A stretch of 64,000 nucleotides of DNA from Prevotella sp. (GCA_017471465.1 JAFUTI010000020.1:62001-126000), one strand, 5' to 3'; positions 50,902 to 60,199 are shown, counted from the first letter of the stretch. Numbers and translations: made by a program. The notes: a model not told the origin generated them from the sequence alone.

Positions 50902-52029
50902 ATGAAACTATTTGATGTATATCCGCTCTTCGACGTGAATGTTGTCAAGGGTAAAGGCTGTAAGGTGTGGGATGACAGAGGACAGGAGTATCTGGACCTC
51001 TACGGCGGACATGCCGTCATCTCGATAGGCCACACGCATCCCCATTATATAGAGAAAGTGACGGATCAACTCCAGAAGATAGGATTCTACTCGAATTCAG
51101 TCGTCAACAAGCTACAGGTGGAACTGGCAGAACGCCTGGGAACCATCAGCGGCTACGATGACTACCAGCTCTTTCTGATTAACAGCGGTGCCGAGGCTAA
51201 TGAGAATGCCTTGAAGTTGGCATCGTTTACCAACGGCCGCAAGCGTGTGCTCTCGTGCCAGAAGGCGTTCCACGGACGTACCAGTCTGGCCGTCGAGGTG
51301 ACAAACAACCCGAAGATCATTGCCCCTATCAACGATAACGGTCACGTGACCTACCTGCCACTGAACAACCTGTCTGCCTGGGAAACCGAACTGCAGAAGG
51401 GCGATGTCTGTGCTGTCATCCTGGAGTGCATCCAGGGTGTGGGCGGTATCCAGCTGGCAACGCCGTCGTTCGCTCAGGGCCTGCAGGCCGCCTGTAAGAA
51501 GTATGGCACCATCTTGATCTGCGACGAGATACAATGTGGCTATGGCCGCAGCGGCAAGTTCTTTGCCCACCAGTGGCTGGGCATCCGTCCCGACATCATC
51601 ACCGTTGCAAAGGGAATTGCCAACGGTTTCCCGATGGGCGGCGTACTGATAAGCCCTGAGTTCAAACCTGTCTACGGACAACTGGGCACGACGTTCGGCG
51701 GTAACCATCTGGCCTGTGCGGCAGCGCTGGCCGTACTCGACATCTTTGAGGATGAACATCTGGTAGAGAACGCAGATGTTGTCGGCTCTTATCTTATCAA
51801 CCAACTGAAAGCCCTCAATAGTCCGCATATCAAGGATGTCCGTGGCCGCGGTCTTATGATTGGTATCGATCTCGACTGCCCTCACGCAGAGGTACGCAAG
51901 CCGTTGATCTATGAGCAGCATTGTTTCACGGGCTGTGCCGGACAAAACATCCTGCGTCTGCTGCCACCGCTCTGTCTGACGAAGCAGGATGCCGACGACT
52001 TTATCGAACGCTTAAAGAAAGTATTATGA
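50902..52029 (+). CDS. argD: Acylornithine aminotransferase ArgD
   Basis: The 375-residue class III PLP aminotransferase converts acylglutamate semialdehyde to acylornithine. Signatures are YLDLYGGHAVISIGHTHP, INSGAEANENALKLA, AFHGRT near residue 130, ICDEIQCGYGRSGKFFAHQ with the PLP-contacting Asp, and TVAKGIANGFPMGG with the Schiff-base Lys near residue 236. The stop overlaps proC (ATGA), so arginine and proline genes are translationally coupled here. Confidence 0.95.
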   Translation: MKLFDVYPLFDVNVVKGKGCKVWDDRGQEYLDLYGGHAVISIGHTHPHYIEKVTDQLQKIGFYSNSVVNKLQVELAERLGTISGYDDYQLFLINSGAEANENALKLASFTNGRKRVLSCQKAFHGRTSLAVEVTNNPKIIAPINDNGHVTYLPLNNLSAWETELQKGDVCAVILECIQGVGGIQLATPSFAQGLQAACKKYGTILICDEIQCGYGRSGKFFAHQWLGIRPDIITVAKGIANGFPMGGVLISPEFKPVYGQLGTTFGGNHLACAAALAVLDIFEDEHLVENADVVGSYLINQLKALNSPHIKDVRGRGLMIGIDLDCPHAEVRKPLIYEQHCFTGCAGQNILRLLPPLCLTKQDADDFIERLKKVL

Positions 52030-52808
52030 AAATAGCAATGATAGGTGCGGGCGCCATGGGTGGCGCTACTGTTGAGGGGCTGGTGAAGACTGGTCTTTAT
52101 AAGAATGAAGACATCACTGTCAGCGACCCGTCGGAGGCGGTGCTCGACAAGTTTGTGAAGAAGGGTGTCAGCGTGACGACCGACAACAACGCGGCGGCTG
52201 GCGATGCTGACGTGGTAATGGTATGTGTCAAACCGTGGCTGGTAGAGCGTGTGCTCAACGGTATTAAGGGTGAACTCAGACCAGCGAGACAGGTACTTGT
52301 CGTTATTGCCGCCGGCGTCAAGTCGGCTGATATTAAGGAGTGGTTGGGGACACAATGCCCGCCGCTTTTCCTGGCCATTCCCAATATTGCCATTGCACAG
52401 CTGGCCTCAATGACCTTTCTCGTGCCGACAGCTGCCACAACACCGCAGAACATAGAACTTGTAAAGGGGCTCTTCGACGAGATGGGACACACACTGATTA
52501 CCGATGAGTCGCATCTGGCAGCTGGTACGACGCTGGCTTCCTGCGGCATCGCCTATGCTATGCGCTATATCCGCGCTGCCGCTGAAGGAGGGGTGGAGTT
52601 GGGCTTCAAGGCCGACGACGCTAAGGAAATCGTTATGCAGACGATGAAGGGCGCTGTGGAGCTGTTGGAGGCAACGGGACTGCATCCCGAGGCCGCCATC
52701 GACCTGGTGACAACCCCTGGTGGCGTTACCATCAAGGGCTTGAATGAGATGGAAAACGCTGGGTTCACCAGTGCTGTTATTAGAGGATTAAAAGCAGGAG
52801 CAAAATAA
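52026..52808 (+). CDS. proC: Pyrroline-5-carboxylate reductase ProC
   Basis: The 260-residue enzyme performs the last proline step, NAD(P)H reduction of pyrroline-5-carboxylate. The ATG at 52026 overlaps the argD stop. The Rossmann motif MIGAGAMGGATVEGL is at the N-terminus. The middle has VCVKPWLVERVL and AIPNIAIAQ. The C-terminal substrate domain has TTPGGVTIKGLNEME. The length is typical. Confidence 0.95.
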   Translation: MKIAMIGAGAMGGATVEGLVKTGLYKNEDITVSDPSEAVLDKFVKKGVSVTTDNNAAAGDADVVMVCVKPWLVERVLNGIKGELRPARQVLVVIAAGVKSADIKEWLGTQCPPLFLAIPNIAIAQLASMTFLVPTAATTPQNIELVKGLFDEMGHTLITDESHLAAGTTLASCGIAYAMRYIRAAAEGGVELGFKADDAKEIVMQTMKGAVELLEATGLHPEAAIDLVTTPGGVTIKGLNEMENAGFTSAVIRGLKAGAK

Positions 52809-52809
52809 A

Positions 52810-53370
52810 ATGGTAGACGAACAACTGAAACAAATTGGTGAGCGCCTGCGCGGACTGCGCGACGTGCTCGACATTCCCCTGAGTGAGATGGCCGAAACCA
52901 TCGGCATCAGCACAGAGAAGTATGAGAAGATAGAGCAGGGAGAACTCGATATAACGATTTCCAACCTGATGAAGATCGCACATAAATATGGTGTGTCGAC
53001 AGAGGAACTGATCTTTGCTGAGTCGCCGCACATGAAGTCCTACTACGTCACCCGCAAGGGACAGGGCATGAGTATTGAGCGTACAAAGGCCTATAAATAT
53101 CAGTCGCTCGTAGGTGGGTTTGTAGGTCATAAGGCCGATGTGTTTGTTGTCACTGTCGAACCTAAGCCAGGCGTTCGCACCATCTATAAGAACTCACACC
53201 CCGGACAGGAGTTCAATCTCGTGCTGGAAGGCGCGATGGAATTGTATATTGGTGGTAAGACAATGGTTCTGGAAGAGGGCGACTCCATTTACTTTGATGC
53301 CACTAAGCCTCACGGTATGCTCGCCGTTGGTGACAAACCTGTCAAGTTCTTGGCATTCACTGTGGAATAA
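52810..53370 (+). CDS. XRE-family regulator with C-terminal cupin domain
   Basis: The 186-residue protein has an N-terminal helix-turn-helix (about 8-62, RLRGLRDVLDIPLSEMAETIGISTEKYEKIEQGE) and a C-terminal cupin (about 110-184) with HPGQEFNLVLEGAMELYIGG and DSIYFDATKPHGMLA. This domain pair usually senses a small molecule and regulates a neighbouring metabolic gene. The next gene, an acyl-CoA ligase, is the obvious candidate target. It starts one base after proC ends. Confidence 0.9.
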   Translation: MVDEQLKQIGERLRGLRDVLDIPLSEMAETIGISTEKYEKIEQGELDITISNLMKIAHKYGVSTEELIFAESPHMKSYYVTRKGQGMSIERTKAYKYQSLVGGFVGHKADVFVVTVEPKPGVRTIYKNSHPGQEFNLVLEGAMELYIGGKTMVLEEGDSIYFDATKPHGMLAVGDKPVKFLAFTVE

Positions 53371-53393
53371 CATCGTCATAACGTCATAATGAC
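53371..53393 (+). repeat. 8-bp CGTCATAA-type spacer after the XRE-cupin gene
   Basis: CATCGTCATAACGTCATAATGAC directly follows the stop codon. It is the reverse complement of the CGTTATGA family in the suf and nus operons. Confidence 0.55.
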
Positions 53394-53405
53394 AAAAGAA
53401 GAACT

Positions 53406-55073
53406 ATGGTAGAAAGATTTTTGAAACAGACGACATTCACGTCTATAGAGGATTATAATAAGAATCTGGAATTTATCATCCCAGAACATTTCAATTTCGC
53501 TTACGACGTGATGGATGCCTGGGCTGAAGAGGCGCCTGAGAAGCTGGCACTGCTTTGGACTAACGACCAAGGTGAGGAGATACGGGCCACCTACGCGCAG
53601 CTGAAAGAGCAGAGTGACCAGGCTGCCGCCTACCTGCAGTCGCTTGGCATTGGCAAGGGCGACCCTGTGATGCTGATATTGAAACGGCGTTACGAGTGGT
53701 GGATTGTCATGCTGGCACTGTGTAAGATCGGTGCCATCGTCATTCCCGCTACCCACATGCTGACAAAGCACGACATTGTTTATCGTAACACCCGTGCCTC
53801 CATCAAAGCCATTATCTGCGTGGACGACCCCTACGTGGTCAGCCAGATACAGCTGGCCATGCCTGAGAGTCCAACAGTGAAACAATATATTGCTGTTACT
53901 GATCATGGCAAGCCCATTCCAGAAGGCTTCCGCGACTACCAGACGGAGTGGCAGAAGGCGCCTGCTTTTGTGAAGCCCGCCTTCGTCAACAACAACGAGG
54001 ACACGATGATTATGTATTTCACCAGCGGCACCAGTGGTGAACCGAAGATGGTGGCCCATGACTATCTCTATGCCATGGGACACCTGACAACGGGCGTTTT
54101 CTGGCACAACCTGCATGAGAAATCGCTGCATCTGACCGTAGCCGACACGGGCTGGGGCAAGGCCGTCTGGGGCAAGTTCTATGGACAATGGTTTGCCGGA
54201 GCCACGGTCTTCGTCTTCGATCACGAGAAGTTCAATGCCGACACACTGCTGCGTCAGATGGAGAAATACCACGTCACCTCGTTCTGTGCGCCGCCGACTA
54301 TCTACCGCTTCATGATACGCGAGGACTTGTCGAAGTACGATCTCTCGTCGCTGCAATACTGCTGCACAGCCGGTGAGGCTCTGAACCCTGCCGTCTACGA
54401 CAAGTTCTTGGAAAAGACAGGCATCCGCATGATGGAGGGCTTCGGACAAACGGAGACTACTATGACGCTCGGCACCTTCCCCTGGATGACACCGAAGCCT
54501 GGTTCCATGGGCATCCCCAACGCCCAGTACGACATCGACTTGCTGCGTGCCGACGGCACCTCATGTGAGGATGGCGAGAAGGGTGAGATTGTGGTACGCG
54601 TAGGTGACAAGAAACCCATCGGCCTGTTCAAGGGCTATTATCGTGACGAGGAGAAGACCCGTGAGGCTTGGCACGACGGCATCTACCATACCGGTGATAT
54701 GGCATGGCGCGACGAGGACGGCTACTACTGGTTTGAAGGACGCATCGACGACGTCATCAAGTCCTCGGGTTATCGCATCGGTCCGTTCGAGGTGGAGTCG
54801 GCGCTGATGACCCATCCGGCCGTTGTGGAGTGTGCCATCACCGGCGTGCCTGACGACATCCGTGGCATGGTGGTCAAGGCTACCGTTGTGCTAGGCAAAG
54901 AATGGAAGGACAAGGCCGGCGACGATTTGGTGAAGGAGTTGCAGCAGCACGTCAAGAAGGAGACGGCACCTTACAAATATCCCCGCATAGTGGAGTTCGT
55001 CGATGAGCTGCCGAAGACCATCAGCGGAAAAATACGCCGTGTGGAAATCAGAGAGAAGGACAACAAAAAATAA
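53406..55073 (+). CDS. AMP-forming acyl-CoA synthetase (medium-chain/aryl type)
   Basis: This 555-residue member of the acyl-adenylate superfamily activates a carboxylic acid with ATP and CoA. Signatures are the P-loop-like YFTSGTSGEPKMVAHDY near residue 205, the EGFGQTETTM motif, YHTGDMAWRDEDGYYWFEGRIDDVIKSSGYRIGPFEVE, and the C-terminal catalytic Lys in KTISGKIRRVE. It resembles benzoate/medium-chain ligases more than acetyl-CoA synthetase. The substrate is not predictable. It is sandwiched between proC-XRE/cupin and proB, overlapping proB by one base. Confidence 0.9.
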   Translation: MVERFLKQTTFTSIEDYNKNLEFIIPEHFNFAYDVMDAWAEEAPEKLALLWTNDQGEEIRATYAQLKEQSDQAAAYLQSLGIGKGDPVMLILKRRYEWWIVMLALCKIGAIVIPATHMLTKHDIVYRNTRASIKAIICVDDPYVVSQIQLAMPESPTVKQYIAVTDHGKPIPEGFRDYQTEWQKAPAFVKPAFVNNNEDTMIMYFTSGTSGEPKMVAHDYLYAMGHLTTGVFWHNLHEKSLHLTVADTGWGKAVWGKFYGQWFAGATVFVFDHEKFNADTLLRQMEKYHVTSFCAPPTIYRFMIREDLSKYDLSSLQYCCTAGEALNPAVYDKFLEKTGIRMMEGFGQTETTMTLGTFPWMTPKPGSMGIPNAQYDIDLLRADGTSCEDGEKGEIVVRVGDKKPIGLFKGYYRDEEKTREAWHDGIYHTGDMAWRDEDGYYWFEGRIDDVIKSSGYRIGPFEVESALMTHPAVVECAITGVPDDIRGMVVKATVVLGKEWKDKAGDDLVKELQQHVKKETAPYKYPRIVEFVDELPKTISGKIRRVEIREKDNKK

Positions 55074-55876
55074 TGGAACATAAAGAATTGAAAGCGCAAG
55101 GGACGGTGCACAGGATTGTCATCAAGATAGGCTCGAACGTGCTGACACGCCAGGATGGCAAGCTTGATGTTACCCGCATGTCGGCACTGGTAGATCAGGT
55201 GGCGTGGTTACGTCAGCAGGGCTATGAGATAATCCTTGTGTCCAGCGGTGCCGTGGCCTGTGGACGCCGTGAACTGACCGTCGACCATGCACTGGACTCG
55301 GTGGAGCAGCGCCAGCTCTTCAGTGCTGTCGGACAGGTGAAACTTGTCGGTCTCTACTACGACCTCTTCCGCGAGTTCGGCATCCACGTGGGCCAGGTGC
55401 TCACCATGAAGGAGAACTTTGAGCCGGGCGAGCAGTACCGCAACCAGCGCGCCTGCATGACGGTGATGCTGGAGAACGACGTGTTGCCCATCGTCAACGA
55501 GAACGACACAGTCTCCGTCACCGAGCTGATGTTCACCGACAACGACGAGCTGTCGGGCCTCATCGCCCAGATGATGCAAGCCGACACACTGATTCTGCTG
55601 TCGAACATTGACGGCATCTACGACGGTCACCCCGACGACCCGCAGTCGAACATCATACCGCAGGTGGAGCCGGGCCGCGACCTGTCACAATACATCAAGG
55701 CCGAGAAGAGCGCCTTCGGCCGCGGCGGCATGCACTCCAAGTACACCACGGCACAGAAAGTTCAACAGGCCGGCATCCGCGTCATCATTGCCAACGGCGA
55801 GCGCGACAACATCCTGACAGACCTGATGCAACACAAAGCAGAAACACCACACACAGAATTCATACCATGCAACTGA
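55073..55876 (+). CDS. proB: Glutamate 5-kinase ProB, short form without PUA domain
   Basis: The 267-residue enzyme phosphorylates glutamate in the first proline step. The amino-acid kinase domain is complete (HRIVIKIGSNVLTRQDG, LVSSGAVACGRREL, NENDTVSVTELMFTDNDELSG, GRGGMHSKYTTAQ). The C-terminal PUA domain of the 367-residue E. coli enzyme is absent. This form is known in many bacteria. It overlaps proA by 10 bp. Confidence 0.95.
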   Translation: MEHKELKAQGTVHRIVIKIGSNVLTRQDGKLDVTRMSALVDQVAWLRQQGYEIILVSSGAVACGRRELTVDHALDSVEQRQLFSAVGQVKLVGLYYDLFREFGIHVGQVLTMKENFEPGEQYRNQRACMTVMLENDVLPIVNENDTVSVTELMFTDNDELSGLIAQMMQADTLILLSNIDGIYDGHPDDPQSNIIPQVEPGRDLSQYIKAEKSAFGRGGMHSKYTTAQKVQQAGIRVIIANGERDNILTDLMQHKAETPHTEFIPCN

Positions 55877-57054
55877 AAGAGACTTTTGAACGCGTGAAAC
55901 GCGCCAGCAAGACACTGGCCCTGCTCACCGACCAGCAGCGCAACGAGGTGCTGCTGGCCGTAGCCGATGCCATCGTTGACAACCAAGAGCGCATCCTGAA
56001 GGCTAACGCCGAAGACCTGGCCAAGATGGCAAAGGAGAACCCGCTGTACGACCGTCTGCAGTTGACCGAAAAGCGGCTGCACGACATTGCTGCCGACATG
56101 CGCAACGTGGCCACCCTACCTTCGCCCTTAGGCCACATCACCAAGCAGAAGACCCTGCCGAACGGCCTGCGGCTGTGCCGCATATCAGTGCCCTTCGGTG
56201 TCATCGGCATGATCTACGAGGCTCGCCCCAACGTCACCTACGACGTCTTCTCGCTTTGCTTCAAAAGCGGCAACGCCTGCGTGCTGAAGGGCGGGCGCGA
56301 TGCCGTTGCCTCCAATGAGGCTGGTGTTGCTGTCATCCATGAGGTGCTTAAGCGTCATGGTGTCAGCTCTGATGTGGTGCAGTTGTTGCCCGCTACTCAT
56401 GAAGCTACTGCTGAGATGCTGAACGCCGTAGGTTTCATTGACCTTTGCATACCCCGCGGCGGACGCAAGCTCATCGATTTCGTGCGCGACACGGCCCGCG
56501 TGCCGGTCATCGAGACCGGCGCCGGTGTGGTTCACGTGTATTTCGACAAAGACGGCGATCTGGAGAAAGGCCGCGCCATCGTCAACAACGCCAAGACGCG
56601 CCGCCCGTCTGTCTGCAATGCACTCGACACACTGCTCATACACAAGGACCGCGAGGCCGACCTTCCCCAGCTGCTGGCCCCGATGGAGGGGAAAGTGGAG
56701 TTCTACTTCAACGACGAGAGCCGCTACGACACAGAGTTCATGGACTACAAGATGAACGTCGTCACCGTCGGCTCATTGGACGAGGCTCTGGCCCACATCG
56801 ACCAGCACGGCTCAGGCCACAGCGAGGCCATCGTCACCGAGAACGAAGCGGCCGCCCGCCGCTTCCAGGCACACGTCGACGCCGCCTGCGTCTACTGGAA
56901 CGCACCCACGTCGTTCACCGACGGCGCCCAGTTCGGCCTGGGTGCCGAGATTGGCATCTCGACCCAGAAGCTCGGTCCCCGCGGCCCCATGGCCTTAGAG
57001 GAGATTACCACCTACAAGTGGCTCATAGAAGGCGAGGGACAGGTACGCCCCTGA
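55867..57054 (+). CDS. proA: Glutamate-5-semialdehyde dehydrogenase ProA
   Basis: The 395-residue NADPH-dependent reductase of gamma-glutamyl phosphate shows ARPNVTYDVFSLCFKSGNACVLKGG, the RPSVCNALDTLLIH segment with the catalytic Cys near residue 249, and the C-terminal GLGAEIGISTQKLGPRGPMALEEITTYKW signature. It completes the proB-proA-proC pathway inside this operon. It is followed within 45 bp by the metal-uptake genes; no terminator was seen between them. Confidence 0.96.
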   Translation: MQLKETFERVKRASKTLALLTDQQRNEVLLAVADAIVDNQERILKANAEDLAKMAKENPLYDRLQLTEKRLHDIAADMRNVATLPSPLGHITKQKTLPNGLRLCRISVPFGVIGMIYEARPNVTYDVFSLCFKSGNACVLKGGRDAVASNEAGVAVIHEVLKRHGVSSDVVQLLPATHEATAEMLNAVGFIDLCIPRGGRKLIDFVRDTARVPVIETGAGVVHVYFDKDGDLEKGRAIVNNAKTRRPSVCNALDTLLIHKDREADLPQLLAPMEGKVEFYFNDESRYDTEFMDYKMNVVTVGSLDEALAHIDQHGSGHSEAIVTENEAAARRFQAHVDAACVYWNAPTSFTDGAQFGLGAEIGISTQKLGPRGPMALEEITTYKWLIEGEGQVRP

Positions 57055-57096
57055 CCCCGACACAGAACAGATGATTTTGTCCGTAACTTTGACCCC

Positions 57097-57444
57097 GTGA
57101 ACACGAAGACGAAAAGAACGCTGGCCGCCTGGTTGCTATTGGCAGTATTTGTGCCAATGGTGGTGCTTTCGTCGCTTCACGTCCACCCCACCACCGCTGT
57201 CGACGACGCCGCATGCACTGAGTGCGTTCAGCACCAGTGCCACGGCCACCTCACCCAGCTGACCATGGTGCTGCACGCCTGCGTGCTGTGCCAGTTCGTC
57301 AGTCTGAGCTATGTGGCGGCTGCCGTCGTGGTGGCCACGGTGCTTTTCCGCCTTGTCAGTCAACAACTCTGCACCGTGGCCGGTGCCACGGTCAGCACCC
57401 GTAGACCGGGTGTCATCGTCACACGCGGTCCGCCCGTCGTCTGA
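57097..57444 (+). CDS. Small Cys/His-rich membrane or periplasmic protein (DUF2946-like)
   Basis: The 115-residue protein has a GTG start and an N-terminal hydrophobic segment (TLAAWLLLAVFVPMVVLSSLHVH). A short Cys/His-rich stretch follows (CTECVQHQCHGH ... CVLCQF), then a second hydrophobic helix (YVAAAVVVATVLF). Cys-x-x-Cys and His clusters beside a TonB receptor suggest a metal-related role. Similarity to DUF2946-type proteins is weak. A TAACTTTG box at 57084-57091 lies so close to the GTG that the mRNA would be leaderless, unless the gene is read from proA. Confidence 0.6.
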   Translation: MNTKTKRTLAAWLLLAVFVPMVVLSSLHVHPTTAVDDAACTECVQHQCHGHLTQLTMVLHACVLCQFVSLSYVAAAVVVATVLFRLVSQQLCTVAGATVSTRRPGVIVTRGPPVV

Positions 57445-57497
57445 CCCCATCGAATCAGAGTGAGTTAACTACATTTATTCATTTACAAGAAAACAGA

Positions 57498-59672
57498 ATG
57501 GACAAAACATATTTCATTCTGCCACTCTTGTGCGTATGCACAACGGTGGCAGCACAGGATAGCATACAAACACGCCATCACCACAGAGAAGACTCGACCG
57601 ACGTATTCTTCCGCCACCTGAAGCTGAACGAGCTGACGGTGACAGGCGTCACCGGCGACACCAAACTGAAGAACTCGCCGGCTCCCATCAGCCTCATCAG
57701 CGCACAGGAGATGCGCTCCACGGCGTCGGCCAACGTCATCGACGCCATAGCCCACCAGCCGGGCGTAGCACAGTTGACCACGGGCAGCGGCATCTCGAAG
57801 CCCATCATCCGCGGACTGGACTACAACCGCGTGGTGGTGATGAGCGAGGGCGTCAGGCAGGAGGGCCAGCAGTGGGGCGACGAGCACGGCGTGGAGGTCG
57901 ACGGCGGAGCGGTCAGCTCGGTCGAGATTCTGAAGGGCCCGGCATCGCTCATGTACGGCTCCGACGCCATGGCGGGCGTGGTCATCATGCACAGCCAGCC
58001 CGCACCGGCCGAGGGTTGCCTGCGGGGCAGCGTCAGCACCGAGTACCAGACGAACAACGGCCTGATGGGCTTCTCGGCCAACCTTGGCGGCAACCGGCAG
58101 GGCTTCGTCTGGGACGGCCGCCTCAGCGGCAAACAGGCCCATGCCTACAAGAACAAGTACGATGGCTACGTGCCGGGCTCGCAGTTCGGCGAACTGGCCG
58201 GCCGACTGATGCTGGGCGTGCAGCAGCAGTGGGGTCACTCGCGCCTGACGTGGACCGCCTACCACCTGACGCCCAGCATCATCGAAGGCGAACGCGACGA
58301 GGACACCGGCGAGTTAGAGCGCTCGTCGGCTCGGCCGACGAGCTACCGTAAGCAGCTTCCCTTCCAGCGCGTGAACCACCAGAAGCTGGTGTGGGACAAT
58401 GCGCTGAACCTGCCGGCGGGCTATCTGAAGGCCATCGTGGGCTATCAGCAGAACCGACGGCAGGAGTTTGAGGAAAGCGAGGACGAGAGCGAGCTGTACT
58501 TCAAGCTGCACACCGTGACCTACGACCTGCGCTTCCTGACCCACGACATGAGCGGCTGGAAGCTGTCGGCCGGCGTGCAGGGCATGTGGCAGCAATCGCA
58601 GAACCTGGGCGAGGAATACTTGATTCCCGCCTACAGGCTGCTGGACATCGGCGCCTTTGCCACAGCAAGCAAGTCGCTGCAGCGATGGACACTGAGCGGC
58701 GGCGTGCGCTACGACCACCGCCGGCTGCACGGCGACAGGCTGACGGAGGACGGCGAGGAGCGCTTCAGCGACATCACCCGCCGCTTCAATGGCGTGACGG
58801 GCAGCGCGGGTGCCGTCTGGAACGCCACCGACCACCTGAACGTACGACTGAACGTGGCCCGCGGATTCCGCACACCCAACGTGAGCGAATTGTCGGCGAA
58901 CGGCATGCACGAGGGCTCGCTGCGCTACGAGGTGGGCAACCGGCAGCTGAAGGCAGAATACAGTCTGCAGGCCGACCTGGGACTGGACGTCACATCGCGC
59001 TACGTGTCGGCACAGCTGGCGTTGTTTGCCAACCGCATTGACAACTACATCTTCCTGCGCGGCACGGGACGGTCTGACGATGAGGGCAACGCCGTCTATG
59101 CCTACACACAGGGCGACGCCCGTTTGACCGGCTTCGAAGCCGGCGTAGACTTCCATCCCGTACACTCGCTGCACTTCGAGAACACCTTTTCATACGTGGA
59201 CGCACGACTGAGGAATCAGCCGGCGGACAGCAAATACCTGCCCTACACACCGGCACCGCGCTGGACGTCGGAGCTGAAGTGGGAACTGATTCACCACGAG
59301 CACGCCACCGTGGGTCATCGCCACAACGGCCCGCACCACCACTTCACGTCGCAGCTGTCACTGAACAACCTGTTTGCCGCGGCTGAGGTGGAATGTTACC
59401 TGAAGCAGGACCACGTCCACAGCGCAGACGACACAGAGACGTCAACACCCAGCTACACGCTGCTGAACTTGAAGGCTGGCACCGACGTACTGATAGGCCA
59501 CAAAAAGGTGGCTGAACTGTACGTCACGGCCAACAACCTGCTGAACCGCGCCTACCAAAACCACCTGAGCCGGCTGAAGTATGCCGACATGAACGAGGTG
59601 ACTGGCCGACAGGGCGTCTACAACATGGGACGCAACGTGGCCCTGAAGCTGGTGGTGCCGCTCTTTCAGTAG
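57498..59672 (+). CDS. TonB-dependent outer-membrane receptor, probably for zinc or another transition metal
   Basis: The 724-residue protein has a signal peptide ending TVAAQ. The plug domain is at about 50-165 (LNELTVTGVTGDTKLKNSPAPISLISAQEM ... IIRGLDYNRVVVMSEGVRQEGQQWGDEHG ... VEILKGPASLMYGSDAMAGVV). The 22-strand-type barrel ends in VALKLVVPLFQ with a terminal aromatic. His clusters occur at the mature N-terminus (TRHHHRED) and in a late loop (HHEHATVGHRHNGPHHH), as in ZnuD-type zinc receptors. It lacks the carboxypeptidase-like N-terminal domain of SusC proteins, so glycan import is unlikely. The small Cys/His-rich gene precedes it. Confidence 0.9.
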   Translation: MDKTYFILPLLCVCTTVAAQDSIQTRHHHREDSTDVFFRHLKLNELTVTGVTGDTKLKNSPAPISLISAQEMRSTASANVIDAIAHQPGVAQLTTGSGISKPIIRGLDYNRVVVMSEGVRQEGQQWGDEHGVEVDGGAVSSVEILKGPASLMYGSDAMAGVVIMHSQPAPAEGCLRGSVSTEYQTNNGLMGFSANLGGNRQGFVWDGRLSGKQAHAYKNKYDGYVPGSQFGELAGRLMLGVQQQWGHSRLTWTAYHLTPSIIEGERDEDTGELERSSARPTSYRKQLPFQRVNHQKLVWDNALNLPAGYLKAIVGYQQNRRQEFEESEDESELYFKLHTVTYDLRFLTHDMSGWKLSAGVQGMWQQSQNLGEEYLIPAYRLLDIGAFATASKSLQRWTLSGGVRYDHRRLHGDRLTEDGEERFSDITRRFNGVTGSAGAVWNATDHLNVRLNVARGFRTPNVSELSANGMHEGSLRYEVGNRQLKAEYSLQADLGLDVTSRYVSAQLALFANRIDNYIFLRGTGRSDDEGNAVYAYTQGDARLTGFEAGVDFHPVHSLHFENTFSYVDARLRNQPADSKYLPYTPAPRWTSELKWELIHHEHATVGHRHNGPHHHFTSQLSLNNLFAAAEVECYLKQDHVHSADDTETSTPSYTLLNLKAGTDVLIGHKKVAELYVTANNLLNRAYQNHLSRLKYADMNEVTGRQGVYNMGRNVALKLVVPLFQ

Positions 59673-60199
59673 CGTTCCCACAGGCGCTCCTGCAAGAAGC
59701 GCTCAACGGCGTGGCGGATGGACAGCAGTCCGAAGTCGGCAGGGTTCACCTGCTCCACGGGAATCCACAGGCAGTCGGCGGCATCGTCGGCTGCCTTCGG
59801 CTTGACGTTATCAGGAACACGGACAAAGAAATCCGCATCAAGGGTATGAACGTACATGCCGCTGTACAGATACTGGTTAGGCATTGAGTAAAGATAGGTC
59901 ATGTCAACAATGTCGAGACCTGTCTCCTCCTTGATTTCACGTCGCATTCCTTCTTCGATAGTCTCATACATGTCAACGAATCCCCCGACAAGATCGAGGG
60001 TGCCCTTGGCAGGCTCTTTGCCACGACGGACCACCAGCATCTCGTTCTTACTGTTGAGGATGATGGCTGCCGTTGCCGCACAGGGATTGGCATAGTAGAT
60101 GAAACCGCAATCAGAGCACTGTTTGCTTTTGAAGTTATGCTCTGTCCAGCGGCTACTGCCACAAACGGGGCAAAACCTGAATATTTCCAGAGGATGCAT
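59666..60199 (-). CDS. NUDIX hydrolase with N-terminal zinc ribbon
   Basis: The 177-residue protein starts at the ATG at 60199, overlapping the stop of the upstream gene (TGATG). The zinc ribbon is CPVC (Cys10/13) and CSDC (Cys28/31). The Nudix box GGFVDMYETIEEGMRREIKEETG fits GX5EX7REUXEEXGU at residues 73-95. Zinc-ribbon Nudix enzymes include NAD-capped-RNA and nucleotide pyrophosphatases. The substrate is not certain. Its 3' end overlaps the convergent TonB receptor gene by 7 bp. Confidence 0.9.
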   Translation of the reverse strand: MHPLEIFRFCPVCGSSRWTEHNFKSKQCSDCGFIYYANPCAATAAIILNSKNEMLVVRRGKEPAKGTLDLVGGFVDMYETIEEGMRREIKEETGLDIVDMTYLYSMPNQYLYSGMYVHTLDADFFVRVPDNVKPKAADDAADCLWIPVEQVNPADFGLLSIRHAVERFLQERLWERY

